From NCBI GenBank assembly GCA_023422735.1, contig JAFAGL010000059.1, positions 1-8,259 of the forward strand: a stretch of 8,259 nt of DNA, written 5' to 3'. Every line of letters begins with the position of its first letter. Positions within the stretch are counted from its first letter, which is position 1. This document shows, in pieces, positions 1-6,528 of the stretch. The notes beneath the pieces are model-generated. The model worked only from the letters and a program-made list of their open reading frames with translations, was not told the origin of the DNA and did not search any database. This DNA is from Pseudomonadota bacterium. Lineage in GTDB: Bacteria > Pseudomonadota > Alphaproteobacteria > Rhizobiales > Rhizobiaceae. A program made the translations under genes and the position numbers.

Positions 1-370
1 CGGCGGAGGAAACACCGAGCGTGAAGGGGCTCGCCAACGGGTTGTTGAGGATGGTCTGCATTTCCGCACCGGCAAGCGACAACGCCACGCCGACCAGCAC
101 GGCCATGATCGCCGCGGGCATGCGAACGTCCCAGACGATCACCAGCGTGCTCTGGCTGACGCCCTCCGGCCAAAGAATAGCGCGCAGCGTATCGATCAGG
201 CCGAGGCTCGACGGACCCATGGCGAGGTCGACAAGGAAGGAAACGATGAGGATCGCAGCAAGCACGAACGCAATCAGAAGCCGTCGCAGGCTTTGTCGCT
301 GATAGGCTGCAAGGACAGCCTCCCTGCGACCCCGCGTTTGGCTGCTATCCAAGAATGCTTTCTCATTCAT
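1..370 (-). CDS. FecCD-family iron-siderophore ABC transporter permease (N-terminal part)
   Basis: Inner-membrane permease subunit of an iron-siderophore or cobalamin-type ABC importer. About 123 N-terminal residues are present; the gene runs off the left edge, and the family is usually about 330-350 residues. After a charged, Arg-rich cytoplasmic start comes a first hydrophobic helix (LLIAFVLAAILIVSFLV, about residues 31-47). A second helix (AAIMAVLVGVALSLAGAEMQ) leads into NNPLASPFTLG, the hallmark GAxxQxxxxNPLAxPxxLG segment of FecCD permeases. The start ATG (370-368) shares bases with the TGA stop of the binding-protein gene (369-367). No separate ribosome site is evident, which points to translational coupling. 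Ligand specificity cannot be read from this fragment. The ATPase subunit, and perhaps a second permease, would be expected beyond the left edge. Confidence 0.9.
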   Translation of the reverse strand, partial: MNEKAFLDSSQTRGRREAVLAAYQRQSLRRLLIAFVLAAILIVSFLVDLAMGPSSLGLIDTLRAILWPEGVSQSTLVIVWDVRMPAAIMAVLVGVALSLAGAEMQTILNNPLASPFTLGVSSA

Positions 371-1572
371 GGGTGGTTGCCAGAGGGTTTATCGGCGGCA
401 GAATCGAGACTGACCCAGAATGGCCCTTTCAGCGGGGTTTTCAGGAAACGCCGGTTGATTTCATCAAGGGTCGCCTGCGGATCGATATCCGCGAAGAGCT
501 CAGGGTGCGCCCATTTCGCCAGAGCTTCGAACGCCAGGAAATTCAGAGGCGAAGACATCAAGAAAAAATCAATTGCATGGACACGGGCATTCTGAATTGC
601 GGAAAGATCGCGGAAACCGGGCTCGTTTCCCAGTCTCTCCAGCCAGGCTATGCCCTGCGCTGCCTTCGGCGGCTCGCCGAATATCGCGGTCGAGATGCCG
701 GCCGCGACGATAACATCCGGATCGCGATCAATGATGGATTCGAGATTGAGCTGGACAGGACCGCCGACTTGCCCCTGCTTCCTTGCGCCTGCTATATTTT
801 CCACGCCCAGCCCATCGAAATAGGCCGTTGCCAGACTATCAGGCGCTGCCAGGCAGCATGGCGCTCCGGGACGGCGAGACATCACGAGGATCGTTTGCCG
901 GGTAAGACTCTGTGTTTTCAGACGGTCGGTGATCGTTTGGATATGCTGGTGAGTGAAATTGAGGAACTCTGCCGCCTTGTTCTCCGCGCCGAGAACGCGC
1001 CCGAGAATCTCAAAACTTTGATCGGTATTCATGGCGGGCTCAGAGGCAAAGTCGATATAGACGAGGGGAATGCCAGCCTTGGTCAGGGTGCTTTCCGTCG
1101 CTAATGATTGTCCAAGACCCGCTATGACAATATCGGGCTTGAGCGCGAGCGCCTTTTCTATGGAAAATGTCCCGGCAATAATGCTTCCCACGCGCGGCTT
1201 CTCAGATAGATCGCGCGCCGTTTCGGGCAAAAGGTCGCCGGGATTTCCACCGATGCCAACGACACGCTTCGCGGCTTCCTTGTCGAGGATTGCGAGTGCC
1301 GGATAAGACGATGGCGAAGCCAGAAGGATACGCCTCGCCGGAGCCGCGATCGTTACCTCGCGGCCCTCAATATCGACCACGGCAATCTTGGCATAAGAGG
1401 CCCCGGTACTTTCCACCAGGAGAAGAAAGACGGCGACGAGATAGAACAGGGTCCCACGTCTGCGCCGAAACGGGGGACTGACGTCGAGATCGGCTGCCCA
1501 CGCTTTATTGCGACCACCTTCGCCGGGGCGAGGAGGGCGTGTTCCGACCTTGAAGTTCAGTGCCCGCGCCAT
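367..1572 (-). CDS. Periplasmic iron-siderophore substrate-binding protein (FecB/BtuF-type)
   Basis: Binding protein that would capture a ferric chelate in the periplasm and deliver it to the permease encoded by the overlapping next gene. The 401-residue product has the class III (helical-backbone) binding-protein pattern. Residues 62-85 form an initial strand segment (VVDIEGREVTI...RRILLA). A central KPDIVIAGLGQ and a C-terminal lobe containing RDPDVIVAAG follow. The export signal is odd: about 35 polar residues precede an RRRR cluster (36-39), a hydrophobic core (about 42-53) and a likely ASYA cleavage site near residue 61. No ATG, GTG or TTG lies between the first ATG and the hydrophobic core, so the long start cannot easily be trimmed. 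The gene begins 9 bases after the receptor stop codon. The substrate is unknown; placement after an STN receptor favours a siderophore. Confidence 0.88.
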   Translation of the reverse strand: MARALNFKVGTRPPRPGEGGRNKAWAADLDVSPPFRRRRGTLFYLVAVFLLLVESTGASYAKIAVVDIEGREVTIAAPARRILLASPSSYPALAILDKEAAKRVVGIGGNPGDLLPETARDLSEKPRVGSIIAGTFSIEKALALKPDIVIAGLGQSLATESTLTKAGIPLVYIDFASEPAMNTDQSFEILGRVLGAENKAAEFLNFTHQHIQTITDRLKTQSLTRQTILVMSRRPGAPCCLAAPDSLATAYFDGLGVENIAGARKQGQVGGPVQLNLESIIDRDPDVIVAAGISTAIFGEPPKAAQGIAWLERLGNEPGFRDLSAIQNARVHAIDFFLMSSPLNFLAFEALAKWAHPELFADIDPQATLDEINRRFLKTPLKGPFWVSLDSAADKPSGNHP

Positions 1573-1581
1573 GAGCCTGGC

Positions 1582-4092
1582 TCAGAAATCCACGGTGGCG
1601 GACAGCTTGAAGGTGCGAGGCGCGCCCAAGGCCGCGTAACCCGTATAATAGCCGCCGACCCAGAATTTCTCGTTGAAGACGTTGTCCACGTTTGCCCGAA
1701 ACGCGACGGGCTTACCGCTGATTTCGGTCGTGTAGCGCGCACCCAAATCGAGGAGCGTCCACGAGGGCAGCTTGACCGTGTTGGCGTTGTCGATATTGAG
1801 GCTGCTCGTGTAGCTCAGCCTGCCGCTGACCGCCAGACCCGGTACGCTTGGCATGTCCCATTCGGCGCCCAGATTCGCGGTCAAGGTCGGCATGCCACCC
1901 GCCAAGTTGCCGTCCAGCAGGCCGTTCTGCGTCCTGGTCAGCTTGGGTTGCAGATAGGTCACCCCGCCGAGGACCCTCAGGCCGGGCGTCAGCTCGCCGA
2001 AGATCGTCCATTCGACACCCCTGTTGCGCTGCTCGCCATCCAGGCGCAGGGTGGGCAGAGGGGTTGTGCTATTGTCGACAAGCGTGCCGGGCTTTTCGAT
2101 CTGGAACACACTCAGCGTGTTGGTGAACGACCCGGTTTCCAGCTTGGCGCCGATCTCGATCTGCTTGGTTTTATAGGGCGGGAAGACCTCGCCCGCGTTC
2201 TGGTAGGCCGCGCTTACAGTCGTGCCCGCAGAAAGCCCCTGAATGTAGTTGGCATAGAGCGACAGGTTATCGGTTGGCTTGACCACCAGTCCAACCATGG
2301 GCGACCACGCATGTTCGTCATAGGTCGAGGTGACGGCACCGGTGCTCGTATCGAAGTTTTCCACCTGCACGTTCTGCCGCCGCAGGCCAAGATTCAATAA
2401 TATTCTGTCGTCCATGAAGCCCAGCGTGTCGTTCAGCGCTAGGCTGTCGAGGGTCGTTTCCGATCCTGGTGCGACATGGGACGGCCCGGCTGGCCAACCC
2501 ACGATGGGTGCCGGATCGTAGATATTGGTCGTTTGGGCTGTCCCGAATGTCCGGGAATTTCTATCGTCCCGCACCAGATGTGACGCGCTGATGGTCAATG
2601 CGTGGCTGATTGTGCCTGTCTCGAACCGCCCTCTAAGTCCGGTTTCACCGGAAATTTCGGTGTGATTACCGGTCGTCCAGAGAACCGGCGTCAGGTTTCC
2701 ATCGCCGTTCGGTTGCAGGTTCGTGATGTTTGCGGCCCAGAATCCAGGACTCATATCGTAGCGCGCCGTGCCCAGCTTGGCGTAGCCGGTCCAACGTTCG
2801 TTGAAATCGAACTCGCCTCCGAAAATGACCGCTTCCGTGGTCTCCTCGGTCAGGGGCGCACCCGGAAGAATATTGGTGCGACCATCGGGTGCGGCAGGCA
2901 TCGAGGGAATACCGGTGATCCCGGAAACTGCAGGAGGGACACCGCCTTGCATTCTCTGCTGAAAGCGGAAGGCGTCCAGCGTCAAACGCAACCGGTCGCC
3001 GCGGTAGTCAAGCGCCAGCGCGCCAGTGTGGCCCGCTTTCTCCTGACCATCGATATATCCATCGCCGTCGCTGAGGCTGCCGTTGAAGCGCACTCCGAAT
3101 TCGCCATTCGCACCGAAGCGGCGACCTATGTCCACATGAGACTTCAAAAGCGCGTCCGACTCCACGCTCGTCGTTACGCGGGTCAACGGGGCGTCATCCG
3201 CCCGCTTGAGGACTATGTTGACGCCACCGCCCACAAGACCTTCAGGCGCCATGCCGTTTAACAGCGCGTTCGGACCCTTAAGAACTTCCACGCGTTCGAC
3301 GAAGTCCGTGGGGAAATCGCCCCAGTTCGGCGCCATTCCATAAAGGCCGCCGACCGTCACCGAGTTGGTGTTGACGGAGAAACCGCGAATGAGAAACGTG
3401 CCTGCGCTGCCACCGCCGGCTGCTTGCGTTCGCCGGACCGATGCCTCGTTCTTCAACACGCCCTGAAGCGAGTCAGCCTGCTGATCCTCGATTAATTTGG
3501 AGGTATAGTTGGCGACATTGAACGGCGTATCCATCACGCCTTTGTTGCCGAGTATGCCGAGTTGCCCGCCGGTCGCTACCTGACCTCCGGCATAAGGGTC
3601 TGCCAGTTGAAACGTTGAGTTCGGATTTGCTCCCCGAACAGTGACGGTTTCTAGCATAAGCGAGCCGTCGGCCACCGCAGTTTCGGTCCCGCCAACGGTA
3701 CCAGCAACCAGTGCCGCGGTGGATGGTCCCGAAATCTGAACGTTCAGGCCCGTACCGGCGAGCAGCTTCTGTAGCGCTTGTGCTGGAGCCATCGAACCGC
3801 TGATGGCCGCCGAGCGCTTCCCGACGACGGTCGGCGAGTTGAAGCCGACTTCCCAACCTGTGGCGCGGATGAATGCGTTGATTGCGGAGGAAAGCGGCTG
3901 CGACGGGATGTTGAAGTTGATCGATTGGGCAGCAGGCTGCTGCTGCGCGTGGCCAATGGCCGGAACATAAAGGCTGGCGGCGCCAAGGATGGTCGAAGCG
4001 ATCAGAAACGGGAGAAGGCCTGGTTTCTCCCAGCGCTTGCACGTTACAACCGAATTGTTGCTCGCTTGTTCAACACACGCCTTGCGCCCCAT
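1582..4092 (-). CDS. TonB-dependent siderophore receptor with N-terminal STN signalling domain (FecA/FpvA-type transducer)
   Basis: Outer-membrane receptor that would import a ferric siderophore using TonB energy and also report ligand binding to FecR. The 836 residues contain, in order: a long signal peptide (hydrophobic core about 26-43, likely cut after GHA-49); an STN domain (about 58-120, starting INFNIPSQPLSSAINAFIRATG); a TonB-box-like LETVTVRG (147-154); a plug (about 188-296) with FLIRGF and RVEVLKGPNALLNG; and a beta-barrel to a C-terminal phenylalanine (SATVDF). The length fits an intact transducer-type receptor. A good ribosome site, GAGGGA, lies 5 bases before the ATG. A FecI-type promoter candidate lies about 70 bases upstream. 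Neighbours fecI/fecR and the downstream ABC genes support the signalling role. Which siderophore it binds cannot be told from the sequence. Confidence 0.94.
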   Translation of the reverse strand: MGRKACVEQASNNSVVTCKRWEKPGLLPFLIASTILGAASLYVPAIGHAQQQPAAQSINFNIPSQPLSSAINAFIRATGWEVGFNSPTVVGKRSAAISGSMAPAQALQKLLAGTGLNVQISGPSTAALVAGTVGGTETAVADGSLMLETVTVRGANPNSTFQLADPYAGGQVATGGQLGILGNKGVMDTPFNVANYTSKLIEDQQADSLQGVLKNEASVRRTQAAGGGSAGTFLIRGFSVNTNSVTVGGLYGMAPNWGDFPTDFVERVEVLKGPNALLNGMAPEGLVGGGVNIVLKRADDAPLTRVTTSVESDALLKSHVDIGRRFGANGEFGVRFNGSLSDGDGYIDGQEKAGHTGALALDYRGDRLRLTLDAFRFQQRMQGGVPPAVSGITGIPSMPAAPDGRTNILPGAPLTEETTEAVIFGGEFDFNERWTGYAKLGTARYDMSPGFWAANITNLQPNGDGNLTPVLWTTGNHTEISGETGLRGRFETGTISHALTISASHLVRDDRNSRTFGTAQTTNIYDPAPIVGWPAGPSHVAPGSETTLDSLALNDTLGFMDDRILLNLGLRRQNVQVENFDTSTGAVTSTYDEHAWSPMVGLVVKPTDNLSLYANYIQGLSAGTTVSAAYQNAGEVFPPYKTKQIEIGAKLETGSFTNTLSVFQIEKPGTLVDNSTTPLPTLRLDGEQRNRGVEWTIFGELTPGLRVLGGVTYLQPKLTRTQNGLLDGNLAGGMPTLTANLGAEWDMPSVPGLAVSGRLSYTSSLNIDNANTVKLPSWTLLDLGARYTTEISGKPVAFRANVDNVFNEKFWVGGYYTGYAALGAPRTFKLSATVDF

Positions 4093-4161
4093 GGTAGTCC
4101 CTCACTCGTCCAAATTTAGAGGGCCCCTGCGATGGTATTTAAACTCGGCCCCTATACTGTT

Positions 4162-4192
4162 GACGAATGGGCGATCCGAACCTCACAAATAA
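4162..4192 (-). promoter_or_regulatory. Candidate FecI-type ECF sigma promoter of the STN receptor gene
   Basis: On the minus strand a -35-like box TTATTTGTGAGGTTC (4192-4178) is followed by exactly 12 bases and a -10-like CGTC (4165-4162). The same architecture occurs before fecR at 5276-5306, with one difference in the 15-base box and identical spacing. The box begins 10 bases after the fecR stop codon, and the CGTC lies about 70 bases before the receptor ATG. CGTC-type -10 elements are common for ECF sigma factors. Recognition by the sigma factor encoded here is inferred from the shared motif and gene context. Confidence 0.68.
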
Positions 4193-4202
4193 AGTTGAGA
4201 AT

Positions 4203-5225
4203 CTAACGCAAGATTAGGATTCCGCCTGGAAGCCGCGTGACTGACCCACCGACCGTCGCGGCGAGTGACCGGATCGTTCTCTCTGGATTGTCGATGCGAT
4301 AATTGCCTGTGACTCGTGCCCGGCCAACCTGACCGTTCGCCACGACGATCGAGTGAGCATAATAGCGGCCGATCTCGCCGAGTACCTGCTCGAAGGGTTG
4401 GTTCTCGAAGATCAGCCTGCCGTCACGCCACGATAGCGCCGCTATAGGATCGACGTTACTCACCAGCGAAAGCTCTGTGGCTGTCGCCATGACGGTTTCA
4501 CCGGGGTGCATCACAGTCGTGTCTGCGCGGGCTGGCAGTCTGGCAACGTCGACAATGCCGCGTTCGAGCAGCACGGTATCCCTTTCGGCATCGGTCCGCA
4601 CTGAAAATGCGGTTCCCTTGACCTCTACCTCGGAGAAAGCTGCCGCAACCGTGAACGGCCTCGATGGGTCAGCGACGACATCGAAATACGCCTCGCCCCG
4701 CAGCAGTGTGACGGAGCGCTTCGACCCCTCGAAATCCACCGCAACGGCAGATGCAGTGTTAAGCGTCATCCGGGAACCGTCCGGAAGGGTGATTTCGTCA
4801 CGTGTGCCGGTAGCGGTCTGGTAATCGGCACGCCAATTCAACATCATCGCAGGGTACTGCTGGATACCCACGGCGACGAGGATCGCGGCCGCGGACGCCA
4901 TTATGGCGTGCGTCCAGAAATTGCGGTGGGGCCGAGCACGCTCGATGGACGTGACATTGCCGGAAATGGTGGCACGCCCGGCGGTGTTCCCGATTTCGCT
5001 GGCAATGTCATCGAGCTCCGGGAGCTCCCACACCCCCGCTACCTCGTTGAACGCCTTCGCATGCGCTGGATCAGCGCTTCGCCAGGTTTGGAACCGGGCT
5101 CTCAGCCCAACATCATCCGGGTAACCCTGAAGCAACGAAAACCAGTTCAGCGCAGCATCCATCACCGGGTCCGGAAGTGTGAAACCCTCGTCCTTCTCGA
5201 TGCGGTCTGGTTTTTGGCTTTCCAC
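4203..5225 (-). CDS. FecR-family transmembrane anti-sigma / sigma regulator
   Basis: Inner-membrane protein that would receive the signal from the receptor STN domain and control the partner ECF sigma factor. The 340 residues show a cytoplasmic DUF4880-like N-terminus (about 22-68, with WFSLLQGYPDD and FQTWRSADPAHAKAFNEV), one membrane helix (about 105-122, HAIMASAAAILVAVG), a FecR domain (about 137-233, TRDEITLPDGSRMTLNTASA through LLRGEAYFDV to VEVKGTAFSV), and a C-terminal STN-like segment (about 268-340, LIFENQPFEQVLGEIGRYY). The start is GTG at 5225, directly after an in-frame TGA, with no strong ribosome site. An internal ATG at 5162 would begin exactly at the DUF4880-like region and is a real alternative. 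The gene is 165 bases downstream of the sigma gene, not overlapping it, and has its own ECF promoter candidate. Confidence 0.92.
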   Translation of the reverse strand: MESQKPDRIEKDEGFTLPDPVMDAALNWFSLLQGYPDDVGLRARFQTWRSADPAHAKAFNEVAGVWELPELDDIASEIGNTAGRATISGNVTSIERARPHRNFWTHAIMASAAAILVAVGIQQYPAMMLNWRADYQTATGTRDEITLPDGSRMTLNTASAVAVDFEGSKRSVTLLRGEAYFDVVADPSRPFTVAAAFSEVEVKGTAFSVRTDAERDTVLLERGIVDVARLPARADTTVMHPGETVMATATELSLVSNVDPIAALSWRDGRLIFENQPFEQVLGEIGRYYAHSIVVANGQVGRARVTGNYRIDNPERTIRSLAATVGGSVTRLPGGILILR

Positions 5226-5275
5226 TCAGATCAGTCCATCAAGGCCAGCCGCAAATGTCGGGCCCTCATAATTGA

Positions 5276-5306
5276 GACGTTTGGCAAGCAGGAATCTCAC
5301 AAATAA
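5276..5306 (-). promoter_or_regulatory. Candidate FecI-type ECF sigma promoter of fecR
   Basis: On the minus strand TTATTTGTGAGATTC (5306-5292), then 12 bases, then CGTC (5279-5276). It differs from the receptor promoter candidate (4162-4192) by one base in the 15-base box and has identical spacing. It sits in the fecI-fecR gap, about 50 bases before the fecR GTG start. This suggests fecR is induced by the sigma factor independently of read-through from fecI. Confidence 0.65.
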
Positions 5307-5307
5307 T

Positions 5308-5346
5308 CCCCTCCTTGGGCGGGACACATAGTTCATGTCTGAGGGG
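5308..5346 (-). terminator. Possible weak terminator or attenuator hairpin after the sigma gene
   Basis: Arms CCCCTC and GAGGGG (5341-5346 and 5308-5313) can pair in the minus-strand transcript. Between them a small inner stem ACAT/ATGT is possible. The right-hand arm is followed by ATTATTTGTG, a mildly U-rich run that is also the start of the fecR promoter box. The long loop and short stem make termination uncertain; a protein-binding site is an alternative. Confidence 0.25.
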
Positions 5347-5390
5347 CATCCTTATCCGATTCACCGGGAAAGCAGGAGAATGGGTGGGCG

Positions 5391-5906
5391 TCAGTTTCGA
5401 TCGATCCTGGCCATTGCTGCGACACAATGGCCATGTGCGAGCTTGAAGTCGTTGAAGACCGTATTCGGCGACACGCCGAGATGCTGGGCAATCTTTGGAT
5501 ACGACCACTTTTCGACGCGATTGAGATACCAGACCTTCTGCGCCCGCTCCGGCAGCTTCCTGATCGCTTCATCCAGCAAGCGGAGTCTTTCGGACTGGAT
5601 CAGGCACGTCTCCGGGGATGGGACCGCCGCCGCGATGTTCTCGACATCTTTCTTAGCGACGTCATCCCGCTCGATGCTCCCGTGCAAAGCCCGGCGTCGA
5701 CGCAAATCGACCGCGAGGTTGCGAGCCGTCTGGTGCAGAAAGGCCTCGATATGCTCGATCGGGCCTTGCTCCATCGCCTTGCTGGCCCGGATATACGTCT
5801 CCTGCGCAACGTCCTCTGCGGCCTGCGAATCCCGGACGATCCGCATCACACTCCAGATCAGGGACTTGCGGTTGGTGAGAAAGACATTGGTCAGGGTGGC
5901 ATCCAT
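5391..5906 (-). CDS. FecI-type ECF RNA polymerase sigma factor
   Basis: Extracytoplasmic-function sigma factor expected to direct RNA polymerase to the siderophore-uptake genes when released or activated by FecR. With the ATG at 5906 the product is 171 residues, typical for FecI. Region 2 spans about 9-75 (LTNRKSLIWSVMRIVRDSQAAEDVAQETYIRA, ending in an Arg-rich LRRRRAL). Region 4 spans about 106-160 (RLLDEAIRKLPERAQKVW, then the helix-turn-helix YPKIAQHLGVSPNTVFNDFK). Two in-frame ATGs further upstream (5969 and 5954) would add 21 or 16 residues, but they lie inside a tandem repeat and the added residues do not resemble sigma region 2. The ribosome site before 5906 is weak (GAGCGGG about 9 bases away). 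No copy of the TTATTTGTGAG box lies upstream, so the gene is probably not self-activated. Confidence 0.93.
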   Translation of the reverse strand: MDATLTNVFLTNRKSLIWSVMRIVRDSQAAEDVAQETYIRASKAMEQGPIEHIEAFLHQTARNLAVDLRRRRALHGSIERDDVAKKDVENIAAAVPSPETCLIQSERLRLLDEAIRKLPERAQKVWYLNRVEKWSYPKIAQHLGVSPNTVFNDFKLAHGHCVAAMARIDRN

Positions 5907-5947
5907 GCCGCTAGCCCGCTCGCGGAATGCCAAGCTGATGGAGCAGA

Positions 5948-6040
5948 GGGACATTGAGGCACGGGACATTGAGGCACGAACGCTGTAGCCGTGTGCGAGC
6001 GTCCAGTCCGCTGATCAATGTCCTTTTGTGCCTCATTCCC
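5948..6040 (-). repeat. 15-base tandem repeat facing an inverted imperfect copy (leader hairpin candidate)
   Basis: GGGACATTGAGGCAC occurs twice back to back on the plus strand (5948-5962 and 5963-5977). The opposite orientation appears at 6015-6040 as TCAATGTCC, TTTT, GTGCCTCA, then TTCCC. In a minus-strand transcript the arms can pair as 9 bp (6015-6023 with 5964-5972), a 4-to-1 bulge, 8 bp (6028-6035 with 5955-5962) and a further 4 bp (6037-6040 with 5948-5951), around a loop of about 42 bases. It would lie in the leader of the sigma factor gene, ending about 40 bases before the preferred ATG. The repeat identity is directly visible; a regulatory role is inferred. Confidence 0.7.
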
Positions 6041-6087
6041 AAAGTTGACTTCCACACACGCAAACTGGCCGTAGCTCGTGACAGCCG

Positions 6088-6117
6088 ACTATACTGAATT
6101 GGCTGATCTCCTATCAG
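6088..6117 (-). promoter_or_regulatory. Possible housekeeping promoter of the sigma gene, with an overlapping palindromic operator
   Basis: On the minus strand CTGATA (6117-6112, four of six matches to TTGACA) is separated by 18 bases from TATAGT (6093-6088, five of six matches to TATAAT), pointing at the sigma gene. The 15-base palindrome CTGAT-ctcct-ATCAG (6103-6117) covers the -35 hexamer, a position where an iron-dependent repressor could block it. It does not match a named consensus well, so repressor identity is open. Confidence 0.35.
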
Positions 6118-6303
6118 ATGAAAATTCGCTTGCAAGGCCAGTGATTTAGAACACATGTAAGGTTACTCAGTGCTGCCTGTAAAACTTGATGGCGTCATGC
6201 AGCTTTCCATTTGAATTTATTCATTGACTGTGAGGGTGTGCGAAGCAGAGAGCTCCGGGATCCAATCCTTCTTTTCGGGGGGAGTGTGACGAAACTGCAC
6301 CAC

Positions 6304-6330
6304 TGGTCGAGCGGACCGCTTCGCCGACCA
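6304..6330. repeat. Nested inverted repeat in the regulator upstream region
   Basis: Outer arms TGGTCG (6304-6309) and CGACCA (6325-6330) enclose an inner palindrome AGCGG-A-CCGCT (6310-6320), with TCGC left unpaired on one side. It lies about 200 bases before the preferred start of the AraC-type gene. It could be an operator or a leader hairpin; no U-run follows, so it is not a classical terminator. Confidence 0.4.
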
Positions 6331-6515
6331 GGCAGCCTTGAGCATCAGGCATTCACCCGCAACGATCGCTTCTGGCTTGCGCGAATTTGAAATCAAGCCA
6401 CGCAGCGATTGTCCGCTTATCTGACTGGCGGACCGAGGTTAGATGCGGTATCTTTCACTGGAATTCAGGTTCTGATTTTCTCCGCATACCCGTCGGCATT
6501 GCGTATCTGTGATCC

Positions 6516-6520
6516 GGAGG
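6516..6520 (+). promoter_or_regulatory. Ribosome binding site that decides the AraC-type gene start
   Basis: GGAGG lies 8 bases before an in-frame TTG at 6529. The only earlier in-frame start, TTG at 6409, has no Shine-Dalgarno sequence upstream. This is the main reason for choosing 6529. Confidence 0.6.
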
Positions 6521-6528
6521 GTTTTGTC

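Larger units (their letters stand above)
5979..6528. other. Divergent intergenic region between the sigma gene and the AraC-type regulator
   Basis: No convincing protein-coding gene is seen here on either strand. The stretch should hold control elements for both modules. It contains the right arm of the repeat hairpin (6015-6040), the palindrome CTGATCTCCTATCAG (6103-6117) overlapping a possible minus-strand promoter, and a nested palindrome at 6304-6330. The plus-strand frame of the AraC gene is open from 6391 to 6528, but the only start there is TTG at 6409 with no ribosome site. I see no clean Fur, RirA or Irr site and no third copy of the ECF promoter box. Confidence 0.6.

Noticed and set aside
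355..1104. Plus-strand open frame of about 249 codons opposite the binding-protein gene
   Set aside because: It is antisense to a clear family member, has no recognisable domain, and its composition reads as the shadow of a GC-rich gene.
2602..3261. Plus-strand open frame of about 219 codons inside the STN receptor
   Set aside because: It lies wholly antisense to conserved plug and barrel sequence and has no domain features; a reading-frame shadow.
5427..5957. Plus-strand open frame of about 176 codons opposite the sigma gene
   Set aside because: The minus-strand frame encodes unmistakable sigma regions 2 and 4, while the plus frame shows no family signature.
5907..5969. Longer sigma factor starting at ATG 5969 or 5954
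   Set aside because: The extra residues come from the tandem repeat and do not match FecI N-termini; ATG 5906 gives the typical length.
6045..6095. TTGACT (6045) and TATACT (6090) as a plus-strand promoter for the AraC-type gene
   Set aside because: The two hexamers are far too widely spaced, and no acceptable partner hexamer lies at 16-18 bases from either.
6145..6151. TTTAGAA as a half-site of an Irr (ICE) box
   Set aside because: The expected second half TTCTAAA is absent at the proper spacing.
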